In this document: positions 1 to 8,500 of the stretch, piece after piece
How positions within the stretch are numbered: the first letter of the stretch is position 1
Layout: every line of letters starts with the position of its first letter
From: Gemmatimonadaceae bacterium
Lineage (GTDB): Bacteria > Gemmatimonadota > Gemmatimonadetes > Gemmatimonadales > Gemmatimonadaceae
Direction: 5' to 3'
NCBI GenBank assembly: GCA_016742275.1
Contig: JACVCD010000009.1
Coordinates: 62,001 to 126,000 of the forward strand
DNA length: 64,000 bases
Translations under genes and position numbers: made by a program
The notes under the pieces: generated by a model
What the model saw: the letters and a program-made list of their open reading frames with translations, nothing else
Databases searched by the model: none
Told to the model about the DNA's origin: nothing

Positions 1-1
1 A

Positions 2-1063
2 CTCGATGATCGCTTCTACTCCGACTTCACGAACGTGCCAGGTCTCGCGGCACCGGCGCTCACGCAGTACGGCCAACGTGCAGACGCGGCGGCCGTGTTT
101 GCGCAAGCTGGTTATGCGTTCACACCGGAGTGGCGTGTGGTGGGCGGACTCCGTCTCGAGTACGAATCACGCAAGCTCGAAGGGCTGACCACGGGATTCA
201 TCGATCCGGTGGTGGTGTTTGTACCGCCGACCGATGGTGCATTCACCACGCGTTTGCCATCGGGTAAGCTGGCACTCGAGTATCGACCGACGGCTACGGC
301 GCTCACGTATCTGTCGTTTGATCGTGGCATCAAGTCGGGTGGTTTCACCGCCTACAACACCACCAATCCGGCGCAGCTCGCGAATTTCGCGCCGGAGATC
401 GTGAACGCGGTGGAGCTGGGCGCCAAGGTCGACGTGGGTACGCGCATGCGCGTCAACGCAGCGCTCTATCACTACGACTACCGCGACCAGCAGGTGTTGT
501 CGACGGTGTACGATCAGGTGTCGCGTGGTCCGATTGGTCGTATCGCCAACGCTCCCCGCTCACGCATTCACGGTGCGGAAGTGGAGTGGTTGTGGCAGAT
601 CACGCCGCAACTCGATGTGCAGCAGTACTGGGCTGTCCGTGCGGGACGCTATCAGGAGTTCACCACGGTGGACGCGCAGGCGTCGATTGCAGCCGGCCGT
701 GAAGTCACGCGTGATTTTGCCGGCACGTGGCTCAACATCCCGCGGCACAGCCTCGGTGGCGCGGCCACCTACGCCTTCAACGCTGCGCGATTGAGCTGGC
801 GGGCGCAGGCCAGCTACAGCTATCGGGATCAGCAGGAAGCATCACGCCTCATCTTCTCCCCGGAGTACGATGTGGCGCCGTACGCGCTGGTGAACGGATC
901 CATCACCGCGCAGCGTGCAGGATCGCCGTGGTCCGTTCAGTTGTTCGGGCGGAACCTGGCTGATCGTCGTTATGAACTCACGCGCAATTTCTTCATCAAC
1001 GCGCGCGTGACCGCCATTGGTCAGCCGGCAACCGCCGGCATTCGCGTGCGCTACGAGCGATGA
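2..1063 (+). CDS. TonB-dependent receptor, C-terminal part (5' end outside window)
   Basis: This is the last 353 residues of an outer-membrane beta-barrel receptor; the reading frame is open from base 2, so the plug domain and TonB box lie upstream of the window. The segment shows alternating aromatic/polar strands and the motif order SFDRGIKSGGF, then a YHYDYRDQQ strand, seen in FecA-like TonB receptors for siderophores or other large nutrients. It ends with a short barrel-closing segment (IRVRYER) rather than a canonical terminal Phe. Its stop overlaps the 3' end of the opposing TetR gene by 13 bp. The substrate cannot be told from this part. Family assignment is firm; specificity is unknown. 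Confidence 0.88.
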   Translation, partial: LDDRFYSDFTNVPGLAAPALTQYGQRADAAAVFAQAGYAFTPEWRVVGGLRLEYESRKLEGLTTGFIDPVVVFVPPTDGAFTTRLPSGKLALEYRPTATALTYLSFDRGIKSGGFTAYNTTNPAQLANFAPEIVNAVELGAKVDVGTRMRVNAALYHYDYRDQQVLSTVYDQVSRGPIGRIANAPRSRIHGAEVEWLWQITPQLDVQQYWAVRAGRYQEFTTVDAQASIAAGREVTRDFAGTWLNIPRHSLGGAATYAFNAARLSWRAQASYSYRDQQEASRLIFSPEYDVAPYALVNGSITAQRAGSPWSVQLFGRNLADRRYELTRNFFINARVTAIGQPATAGIRVRYER

Positions 1064-1659
1064 ACGCGTGATGATGCTCGTGGACCGGTGCGCTTCTCGA
1101 GGCGCCGGTCCACACCATCCAGCAACAGGGTAACGGCGCGCCGCGTGGATTGTTCGGCGGCCGATTGATCGTCCACGGGAGCCAATGCCGCCCCGTGCAC
1201 CAAGTCCGCCAATGCATGGGCCACTTCCCGGCGATCTGACGCTGTGGCGCGCGTGTCGCTGAGTGCGTCGTTTACTCGCGCCTCCCAGTCGCGCGACAAC
1301 TCGGCTGACGCCGCCACACGCGCCGTCAATGCACGAACCAATTCCGGTTGCCCGGCCACGCCGCGCCAATACGAGAGCGCCAATTGCATGAGACGCGTGC
1401 GCCAGCGCGAATGCCTCTGGATTCGCAGGCGACTGCGCGCCACCACCGAATCAGACATGAGCGCGGGTGCCACCCGTTCGGCCGCAAGCGCTGCCACGAC
1501 CGCATCGCGTGAGGGCAGGTGGTAGTACACCGCCATGGGGTCCACGCCAAGTCGAGCTGCGAGTGCGCGCATCGTGAGTCCCGCAAAGCCGTGGCGCCTG
1601 AGCAAGGCATCGGCGGCGGACAGAATCCGATTGCGATCAAGTGATGCGGGACGGGGCAT
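1051..1659 (-). CDS. TetR-family transcriptional repressor
   Basis: A 202-residue regulator. The N-terminal helix-turn-helix (about residues 9-50) carries the TetR signature: LTMRALAARLGVDPMAVYYH followed by a ligand-binding helical domain. I chose the ATG at 1659 (MPRPASLDRN) because an upstream extension would run through the operator and promoter. No Shine-Dalgarno is present; the -10 box is only 7 bp from the ATG, so the mRNA is probably leaderless. A perfect dyad overlaps the promoter, which suggests autorepression. The gene is divergent from the ion channel and converges on the TonB receptor. Which of these it controls is inference. Confidence 0.9.
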   Translation of the reverse strand: MPRPASLDRNRILSAADALLRRHGFAGLTMRALAARLGVDPMAVYYHLPSRDAVVAALAAERVAPALMSDSVVARSRLRIQRHSRWRTRLMQLALSYWRGVAGQPELVRALTARVAASAELSRDWEARVNDALSDTRATASDRREVAHALADLVHGAALAPVDDQSAAEQSTRRAVTLLLDGVDRRLEKRTGPRASSRVHRS

Positions 1660-1664
1660 GTGAG

Positions 1665-1685
1665 TAATTCTACAGTGTAGAATTA
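1665..1685. promoter_or_regulatory. TetR operator: perfect 10-1-10 inverted repeat
   Basis: TAATTCTACA, one G, then TGTAGAATTA form a perfect dyad of 10-bp arms. The CTACA-n-TGTAG core is the form commonly bound by TetR repressors. It sits 6 bp upstream of the tetR ATG and covers its -10 box, and also lies between tetR and the divergent channel gene. Confidence 0.8.
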
Positions 1686-1695
1686 CGTTTGTCAC
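1667..1695 (-). promoter_or_regulatory. tetR promoter, probably giving a leaderless transcript
   Basis: Reading the minus strand, GTGACA (1695-1690) and TAGAAT (1672-1667) are separated by exactly 17 bp, each 5/6 to the sigma-70 consensus. The ATG begins 7 bp after the -10, which places the expected start of transcription at or next to the start codon. Confidence 0.65.
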
Positions 1696-1791
1696 GGGCC
1701 GCTTTTTAGATCGCACCAGGGTGTGTTCGCGAGTTGGCGCCCAGCGTGCCATTTTGGACACCATGAATTGTCTTTCCCACGTGCGGACCTC

Positions 1792-2637
1792 ATGACGCAT
1801 CCCCGCTCCGAAGATCCCGCCGATACGCCCTGGCGTCGGCGGTTGCACACCATCGTGTTTGAGGCGGATACGCCGGCCGGACGTGCCTTCGACATGGCGC
1901 TTTTGGCGCTGATCGTGCTCAGCCTGTTGGTGGTGTCGCTGGAAACGATTCCGAGTCTTTCCGAACCCACACGACTCTGGCTGCGTGTGCTGGAGTGGGT
2001 GCTGACCGTCATATTCACGGCCGAGTACGTGCTGCGGCTCATGGTGGTTCGTCGTGCATTGGTGTATGCCGGCAGCTTCTACGGCGTTGTGGACTTGCTG
2101 GCCATTCTTCCCACGTGGGTCAGCTTGGTATTTCCTGGGGCGCAGGCGCTGCTGGCCATTCGTGTGCTGCGGTTGCTGCGCATTTTCCGCGTCTTCAAGT
2201 TGGCGCGTTATTTGAGCGAGGCGCGTCTCATTGGTGATGCGCTGCGCGCGAGTTCGCGCAAGATCGCGGTGTTCATGTTTACCGTATCGACCATTGTGGT
2301 GGTGGTCGGTGCCCTCATGTATCTCATCGAAGGGCCGTCGAACGGTTTCACCAGCATTCCCGTGAGCATGTACTGGGCTGTGGTCACACTCACCACGGTG
2401 GGCTATGGTGACATCTCGCCTAAGACGGGACTTGGTCAGGCGGTGGCATCACTGGTGATGATTCTGGGTTACGGCATCATTGCCGTGCCCACGGGTATTG
2501 TGACGGCAGAATTCGCCAACGCCGGACGCAAGCTCGAAGACCATCACATCAACACGCAGGTTTGTGCGCACTGCGGCGCCGATGACCATCGCAGTGATTC
2601 GCATTTCTGTCGTCATTGCGGAACGGCGCTACACTGA
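1792..2637 (+). CDS. Voltage-gated-type potassium channel with C-terminal zinc ribbon
   Basis: A 281-residue six-helix ion channel of the inner membrane. Hydrophobic helices begin near residue 35; S4 is visible as RVLRLLRIFRVFKLARY (about 125-141), and the pore filter TLTTVGYGD (about 198-206) is the K+ signature, followed by S6. The C-terminus is unusual: after a short linker it ends in CAHCG-N11-CRHCG, a CxxC...CxxC zinc ribbon, with no RCK/TrkA-N domain. Start chosen at ATG 1792 (MTHPRSED); an upstream in-frame start would add 23 residues lacking channel features. Divergent from tetR and possibly under the same operator. K+ selectivity is inferred from the filter. Confidence 0.88.
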   Translation: MTHPRSEDPADTPWRRRLHTIVFEADTPAGRAFDMALLALIVLSLLVVSLETIPSLSEPTRLWLRVLEWVLTVIFTAEYVLRLMVVRRALVYAGSFYGVVDLLAILPTWVSLVFPGAQALLAIRVLRLLRIFRVFKLARYLSEARLIGDALRASSRKIAVFMFTVSTIVVVVGALMYLIEGPSNGFTSIPVSMYWAVVTLTTVGYGDISPKTGLGQAVASLVMILGYGIIAVPTGIVTAEFANAGRKLEDHHINTQVCAHCGADDHRSDSHFCRHCGTALH

Positions 2638-2667
2638 CGGTTGAAGGCACGCCTGTGCTGAGGCGCG

Positions 2668-2943
2668 CTAGGCGCGAAGGAATCGGCGCGCCAATTGCTC
2701 GAGACGATCATCACCCGAACGTTCGGCATCGGCGAGCAAGCGCTCGACATGGGGCTTGAGGCGTTCTTCACCCCACGTGTAGCCCGTGGCATCTTCGGCG
2801 CTGACGGTGAAGCCCGCCCGCGCTCCCTCGAGCAGTGCGCGAGCCGCGGCCGCATCAAAGTCCGGGTGGTCGCGTTCCGGTAGATCAAAGTCGGGGATGC
2901 GATCCGGCGGACCGGCATCTTCGTTTACAAAGGCACGGGACAT
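2668..2943 (-). CDS. Small conserved-looking acidic protein
   Basis: A 91-residue cytosolic protein beginning MSRAFVNED. No catalytic motif is visible. The N-terminus resembles that of some GreA/GreB-like proteins (MSRAFVKE), and the rest is helical and charged: TGYTWGEERLKPHVERLL, then GDDRLEQLARRFL. It lacks the Gre coiled-coil and C-terminal fold, so I do not assign that function. An in-frame TTG at 2955 would add four residues; the first ATG was preferred. It stands alone, converging on the channel gene. Confidence 0.6.
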   Translation of the reverse strand: MSRAFVNEDAGPPDRIPDFDLPERDHPDFDAAAARALLEGARAGFTVSAEDATGYTWGEERLKPHVERLLADAERSGDDRLEQLARRFLRA

Positions 2944-3115
2944 TCCCGAAATCAAATCGTTGTGACGGGTGTGCGCATCGCCGGGTAGAGCGGTCTCTCG
3001 TGAGAGCCGTTCCTCCGAATCCGCGGTCTACCGAACTCGACCGCGAGTGGCTGAAACACTCTTCACGGGTTTTTCGCTGTGAAACGTGCGCGCTTGTCGT
3101 GCGCGTTGGACCCGC

Positions 3116-3135
3116 GTGCGCCAATATTGGCGCAC
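3116..3135. promoter_or_regulatory. Perfect 20-bp palindrome upstream of the cupredoxin gene
   Basis: GTGCGCCAATATTGGCGCAC reads identically on both strands. It lies 56 bp before the ATG at 3191. A second hairpin, TGTCCG-gat-CGGACA, lies at 3150-3164. The palindrome could be an operator or a transcript hairpin; no cognate regulator is adjacent. Confidence 0.45.
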
Positions 3136-3190
3136 CACGGAATCGCTGTTGTCCGGATCGGACAGCCGACAACTATCCCAGAGGCTCACT

Positions 3191-4111
3191 ATGAAATATT
3201 CGATGCTCCGCGCTGTGGCGGGGCTCGGCGCCGTTCTCGCAGCGGCGACGCCTGCCACGGCTCCCCTCGCCGCGCAGGTCAAGGCCGCGCAGCCGGCACA
3301 GGCCAAGACGATGAAGGCTGCCGTACCGGCCGCTGCACCGGCCACCGCCGCCGCGCTGCCCACGACGGCCATTCCGGGTTCGAATGTCGTGGACGTGGTT
3401 GCACTCGACTACGCGTTCGAGATGCCGGCCAGCATCCCTGCTGGTCTCACCACGCTCCGTCTCACCAACAAGGGCAAGGAACTGCACCACGTCTACCTCG
3501 TGAAGGTGGATGCGGGCAAGACGGCCAATGATGTGGTGGGCTGGTTCAAGGCGGGTGGTCCGCCGCCGGCGTGGATGAAGCCGGTGGGTGGTCCGAATGC
3601 CGCAGTTGGTGCATCGCTGTTCACGACCAATCTCGAAGCTGGCAAGTACGTAGCGCTTTGCGTGATTCCGAGCCCCGGTGGTCCGCCGCACGTGATGAAG
3701 GGCATGGTGAAGGAGTTCACGGTCGCGCCGAGCAATCGCAAGGCGGTTACGCCGACGGCTGACATCACGCTCACGTTGAGCGACTACGCGCTCGAGTTCA
3801 ACAAGCCGCTTACCGCTGGCAAGCACATCGTGGCGGTCAAGAACAACGGTCAGCAGCCGCACGAGTTCTTCTTCGCCAAGCTCAACCCGGGCAAGACGCC
3901 GATGCAGATGGCGATGTTTGCCGAGAAGCCGGAAGGCGCACCGCCGGGCATGCCGATGGGCGGCATCACCGACATTCTCCCGGGTGCGACGGTCTACATC
4001 GAGATTGACGTGCAGAAGGGCGAGTACGGCTTCATGTGCTTCACGCCGGATAAGAAGGACGGGAAGCCGCACCTCGCGCATGGGATGATCAAGCAGATTT
4101 CGGTGAAGTAA
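3191..4111 (+). CDS. Exported protein with two cupredoxin-like domains
   Basis: A 306-residue protein with a signal peptide (first ~27 residues, ending PLAAQ) and an Ala/Pro-rich linker. Two similar beta-sandwich repeats follow: LDYAFEMPASIPAG...GKELHHVYLVK (about 75-115) and LSDYALEFNKPLTAG...GQQPHEFFFAK (about 200-235). Each has the N..G..HH/PHE..F arrangement of cupredoxin-type folds. The GKYVALCVIPSP and GEYGFMCFTPD segments supply a Cys per domain, as in blue-copper-like loops, but a full His-Cys-His-Met ligand set is not certain. Start at ATG 3191, preceded by GAGG. Copper binding is plausible, not shown. The gene ends at the first base of a long inverted repeat. Confidence 0.75.
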   Translation: MKYSMLRAVAGLGAVLAAATPATAPLAAQVKAAQPAQAKTMKAAVPAAAPATAAALPTTAIPGSNVVDVVALDYAFEMPASIPAGLTTLRLTNKGKELHHVYLVKVDAGKTANDVVGWFKAGGPPPAWMKPVGGPNAAVGASLFTTNLEAGKYVALCVIPSPGGPPHVMKGMVKEFTVAPSNRKAVTPTADITLTLSDYALEFNKPLTAGKHIVAVKNNGQQPHEFFFAKLNPGKTPMQMAMFAEKPEGAPPGMPMGGITDILPGATVYIEIDVQKGEYGFMCFTPDKKDGKPHLAHGMIKQISVK

Positions 4112-4246
4112 CAGTAAACAGCGGAAGCAAAAGCACGGAAGCAAACTTCCGGAAGCGAAAGGGCGGAAGCGAGGAGTCGATCCTTCGCTTCCGCCCGTTT
4201 GCATCCGAGACTTCGCTTCCGCGCTATTGCTTCCGCTGTCTACAGT
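4111..4246. repeat. Long intergenic inverted repeat, family A copy 1 (GGAAGC-rich)
   Basis: A ~136-bp imperfect hairpin between two convergent genes. The left arm opens ACAGTAAACAGCGGAAGC and contains four GCGGAAGC-like units every ~13-17 bp; the right arm carries the complementary CGCTTCCGC units and ends GCTTCCGCTGTCTACAGT. It fills the whole gap, starting at the stop codon of the cupredoxin gene and ending at that of the TauE gene. Copies 2 and 3 lie at 14726-14873 and 21290-21401. Confidence 0.8.
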
Positions 4247-5029
4247 TCATCGCGATAGGAACAGCCACACCGCACTTCCCAACCCGATCACCGTCACTGC
4301 TCCTCGCACCCACGCCTGCGGCACACGCTGCGCGAGACCGGACATGGCGTAGCCGCCAACGCTTGAGCCAATCGCCATCACGAGAGCAATCGGCCAGTCC
4401 ACGAGTCCCTTGATGGCAAAGGTGGCAGCGGCGATGCCGTTGAAGCAGATGCCATTGAAATTCTTGAGACCATTCATGCGGTGAATGTTGGTCATGCCGA
4501 TGAGACCAAACACCGCCAGCATCACGATGCCGGCGCCGGCACCGAAGTATCCGCCGTAGATCGACACGAAGAACTGCGCGATAAGCAGACCACGTGTTGG
4601 TTTGATCGGGCCCGCGTCGTTTGACGCCTGTTGCACATGACCACGCAGCCATTGCATGAGACGTCCCTGCACGGCGAACAACAGGGTCGCGCAGAATACG
4701 AGCCAGGGCACGATGCTGCGGAACTGATCATCGGTCGTGGCCAACAACAGACCGGCGCCAAGCAGTCCGCCAAGAATGCTGGGGATGGCGAGTCGCACCG
4801 CCCATTGCTCGGCGCCCACCAATTCACGGCGATAACCCAACATGCTGGCCAATGAACCGGGCCACAGTGCCACCGTGCTTGTGGCATTGGCGGATACGGG
4901 TGGCACACCAAGCCCAAGCAACGCGGGAAAGGTGAGTAGTGTCCCACCACCGGCAATGGAGTTCACGGCACCGCTCACTGCAGAGACGGCCGCGATTGCC
5001 CCCAATTGCGCCATGGAGGCTGAACTCAC
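4247..5029 (-). CDS. TauE/SafE (TSUP) family anion permease
   Basis: A 260-residue integral inner-membrane protein with about eight hydrophobic helices. The family's two internal repeats are visible: AVSGAVNSIAGGGTLLTFPALL near the N-terminus and FFVSIYGGYFGAGAGIVML near residue 150. TSUP proteins export sulfite, organosulfur compounds or other organic anions; the substrate cannot be read from the sequence. The frame opens with GTG at 5029; ATG at 5014 (MAQLGAIAAV) is an equally good start. It lies 39 bp downstream of the DUF423 gene on the same strand, perhaps co-transcribed. Confidence 0.88.
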   Translation of the reverse strand: MSSASMAQLGAIAAVSAVSGAVNSIAGGGTLLTFPALLGLGVPPVSANATSTVALWPGSLASMLGYRRELVGAEQWAVRLAIPSILGGLLGAGLLLATTDDQFRSIVPWLVFCATLLFAVQGRLMQWLRGHVQQASNDAGPIKPTRGLLIAQFFVSIYGGYFGAGAGIVMLAVFGLIGMTNIHRMNGLKNFNGICFNGIAAATFAIKGLVDWPIALVMAIGSSVGGYAMSGLAQRVPQAWVRGAVTVIGLGSAVWLFLSR

Positions 5030-5068
5030 ATTGCGTCCGGGACGATGCCTGGCAGACTCAACAACTGC

Positions 5069-5437
5069 TCAGGTGTTTCGGGCGGCGAGCGCCAGGCACA
5101 CCCAGCCGGCGATGAAGCACACGCCACCGATGGGCGTGATCGCACCAAGCCAGCGGATGCCGGTGAATGTCATGACGTAGAGTGAGCCGCTGAACACAGC
5201 GATACCGGCAACAAACAGCCAGCCGGCCGCGCTGGCGAAAGAGCTCGGCGCGCGGGAGATGACCCATGCCACCGCAAACAGCGCGAGTGCATGATACATC
5301 TGGTAGCGCACGGCAGTCTCGAACACTTCAAGCAGGCGCGCTTCGACGCGCGCCTTGAGGGCGTGGGCGCCAAAGGCGCCGGCTGCAACCCCCAGTCCCC
5401 CCAAAAGGGCACCGATCGTGAGGAAGAGGCGATCCAT
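5069..5437 (-). CDS. DUF423 family small membrane protein
   Basis: A 122-residue protein with four hydrophobic helices. It shows the family hallmarks: an N-terminal GALLGGLGVAAGAFGAHAL, then a central YQMYHALALFAVAW, a FSGSLYVMTFTG segment and a final ITPIGGVCFIAGW helix. The function of DUF423 proteins is unknown. ATG 5437 is chosen; GTG 5443 two codons upstream is the alternative. Its start is divergent from the amidohydrolase gene across about 75 bp. Confidence 0.88.
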   Translation of the reverse strand: MDRLFLTIGALLGGLGVAAGAFGAHALKARVEARLLEVFETAVRYQMYHALALFAVAWVISRAPSSFASAAGWLFVAGIAVFSGSLYVMTFTGIRWLGAITPIGGVCFIAGWVCLALAARNT

Positions 5438-5511
5438 CCTCACAATCTAGCGAAATGACGGTTTGCATCGAACCGTTAAGTGGTAGAGTCCCACCCTTTT
5501 CAGGAGTTTGC

Positions 5512-8500
5512 ATGTCCCTTCGTCCTCCGACCCGCTCGCGGCGGGCCGGCCCGAGCCTCTCCGCACGGCTCGCCACAATGGGTGCCTTGGCGGTCCTGTC
5601 GACCGCCCTGGTGGCACCAGAAGCCCTCGCGCAGGCACCTGCCGCCCCAGGCGGCCCCAATGCCGGCCTCCCGCTCAAAGTGGCCCGTACGCACACGTTC
5701 ACGACCAGCAAGGGCACGTGGATGAGTGTGGACGTCTCTCCGGACGGCCAGACCCTCGTATTCGACCTGCTGGGCGATCTGTACACCATGCCGGTTGCCG
5801 GCGGAAAGGCGACGCCGCTCACGCAGGGCATGGCCTATGACGTCGCACCGCGATTCTCGCCCGATGGCAAGAAGGTGGTGTTTGTGTCCGACCGCTCGGG
5901 TGGCGACAACGTGTGGATCATGTCCCTCGACAAGAAGGACACCACGCAGCTCACCAAGGGCAACAACAACCTGTACGTCTCGCCGGAATGGACGCCCGAT
6001 GGCAAGTACGTCGTGGCGTCGCGTTCGGGTGGACTGGGCGGCACGTCCAAGCTGTGGATGTATCACGTGGACGGTGGCGCGGGCGTACCGCTCTCCACGC
6101 AGCCGGCCACGCCGGCTACGCAGAAGCAACTGGGTGCGGCCTTCGGCAAGGATCCGCGCTATATGTGGTTTGCGCGTCGCACGGGCGACTGGCAGTACAA
6201 CGCCATTGGACCGCAGTACCAGCTGGCGGTGTGGGATCGCGACAATGGTCGTGTCTCGCAGATGACCACGCGCTTTGGTTCGGGGGCACGTCCCGCGCTC
6301 TCGCCTGACGGGAAGTGGCTGGTGTACGTGACGCGTTTCGAAACCAAGACCGGTCTCATCCTGCGCAATCTCGAGACGCAGCAGGAAGAGTGGTTGGCGT
6401 TCCCGGTGCAGCGTGATGACATGGAGTCGCGTGCGCCGATGGACGCGTACCCGGGTTACACATTCGCGCCCGACTCGCGTACGGTGATCGTGTCGTACGG
6501 CGGCGAGATCTGGCGTGTGCCGGTGGACAAGTCGGCGCCGACCAAGATTCCGTTTGAAGCGGAAGTGAAGCTCGAGATGGGGCCGGAAGTGAAGTTCGCG
6601 TACGCCATCGATACGGCGGCCACATTCACGGCGCGTCAGATCCGCGATGTGCAGCCGTCGCCTGATGGCAAGTCGCTCGCGTTTGTGGCACTCGCGCGCG
6701 TGTACGTGATGAACTTTGCCGACATGAAGCCGGTGCGTGTCACCACCGCCAACACCGGTGAGTTCAATCCGGTGTGGTCGCCGGATGGTAAATCGCTGGC
6801 GTATGTCACGTGGGAAGACGCACGTGGTGGACAGATCATGCGTGCCGATCGTGATACACGTGGTGCGTGGCGTTCGCGTGCGCTCACGGGCATGTCGGGT
6901 CTCTACACCGATCTGGTGTGGGCGCCGACAGGAACGCGCATCGTTGCGTCGCGTGCGGCTGCGCGTGAAATGCAGGAAGCGGGTGGCGCGTTCTTTGGAC
7001 CGGCTGCCTCGGAACTCATCTGGATTCCGTCAGCGGGTGGCGTGCCCACCATGATCATGCCGGCTGGTGGCATGACGGCGCCGCACTTCACGAAGGACAC
7101 GTCGCGTATCTACGCCTACAGTTTTGGCGGCGGACTGCAGTCGTTCCGTTGGGATGGCACGGACATCCAGACGCATTTGCGTGTGACGGGCCCGATGCCG
7201 CCAAACGCCGGCAATCTCGATGGTGCGTTGGTGGCCAAGGAAGCACAGTTCAACTTTGGTGGGCGCGCCGCACGTCCGTCCAGCCAGGGTATGCACCTCG
7301 ACGACGGTCATGACATGGAGCCCACGCCGTCGGCTCCGCCGGCGAGTCTGATCGTGATGTCACCCACTGGCGATCAGGCGCTCGCCACGGTGGGCATGGA
7401 TCTCTACGTGGTAACCGTACCGGTGGTTGGTGCCAGTGCGGCCACGGTGAGTGTGGCCAGCCCGGCGAATGCTGCCGTGCCGGTGAAGAAGCTCAATACC
7501 GTGGGCGGCGAGTTCGGCACGTGGAGTGGCGATGGTCGCAAGATTCATTGGGGCCTGGGCAACGCCCTCTTCACTTACGATCTCGATCGGGCGAAGGTGG
7601 TGGAGGATTCGCTCAAGGCCGAAGACAAGCGCAAGGCGACGCTGCGTGCCGACACCACGAAGGCGGTGAAGGACAGCATCACACGCGCCGACAGCATCGC
7701 CAAGGCCGACACCACGAAGAAGGAACCGCCCGGATACAAGGCGCAGGAAACGCGCATTGCCGTGAGCGGTACGCGTGATCAGTCCAAGGGTGTGGTGGTG
7801 TTCCGTGGCGCGAAGACCATCACGATGAAGGGCAAGGAAATCATCGAGAACGCCGATATCGTGGTGCGGGATCAGAAGATCGTGGCCATTGGTCCGCGGG
7901 GCAGTGTGACGATTCCCGAAGGCGCGCGCACATTCGATGTGGCGGGCAAGGTGATCATGCCGGGTATGGTGGATACACACTATCACCCACAGTGGCTCAC
8001 ACCGAACATTCACAACACGCAGACGTGGCAGTATCTCGCCACACTCGCGTACGGCACGACGACCACGCGTGACCCGCAAACGGCCACGACGGACTTCCTG
8101 ACGTACAGCGATCGTGTGGAGAGTGGCGACATGATCGGGCCGCGCATCTACACCACCGGTCCCGGTGTCTTCTCGGCCGAGCCGGTGCGCGATCTGGCAC
8201 ATGCGCGTGAAATTCTTACGCGATACGCCAAGTACTACGACACGAAGACGCTCAAGATGTACATGAGTGGCAATCGTCAGCAGCGGCAGTGGATCATCAT
8301 GGCCGCGAAGGAGTTGGGGATCATGCCCACCACGGAAGGTGGCCTCGATCAGAAGCTCAATCTGACGCATGGCATCGACGGCTATCCGGGCATCGAGCAC
8401 ACACTGCCGATCACGCCCAAGTTCGATGACATCTTCGAGTGGTACAAGGCCACACAGGTCGTGAACTCGCCCACGTTGATCGTGGAGTACGGTGGTCCGT

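Noticed and set aside
4111-4246. The regularly spaced GGAAGC units considered as a CRISPR array
   Set aside because: Units are 6-8 bp with 7-10 bp gaps and occur as complementary arms of a hairpin, not as 25-40 bp direct repeats with unique spacers; no cas genes are present.
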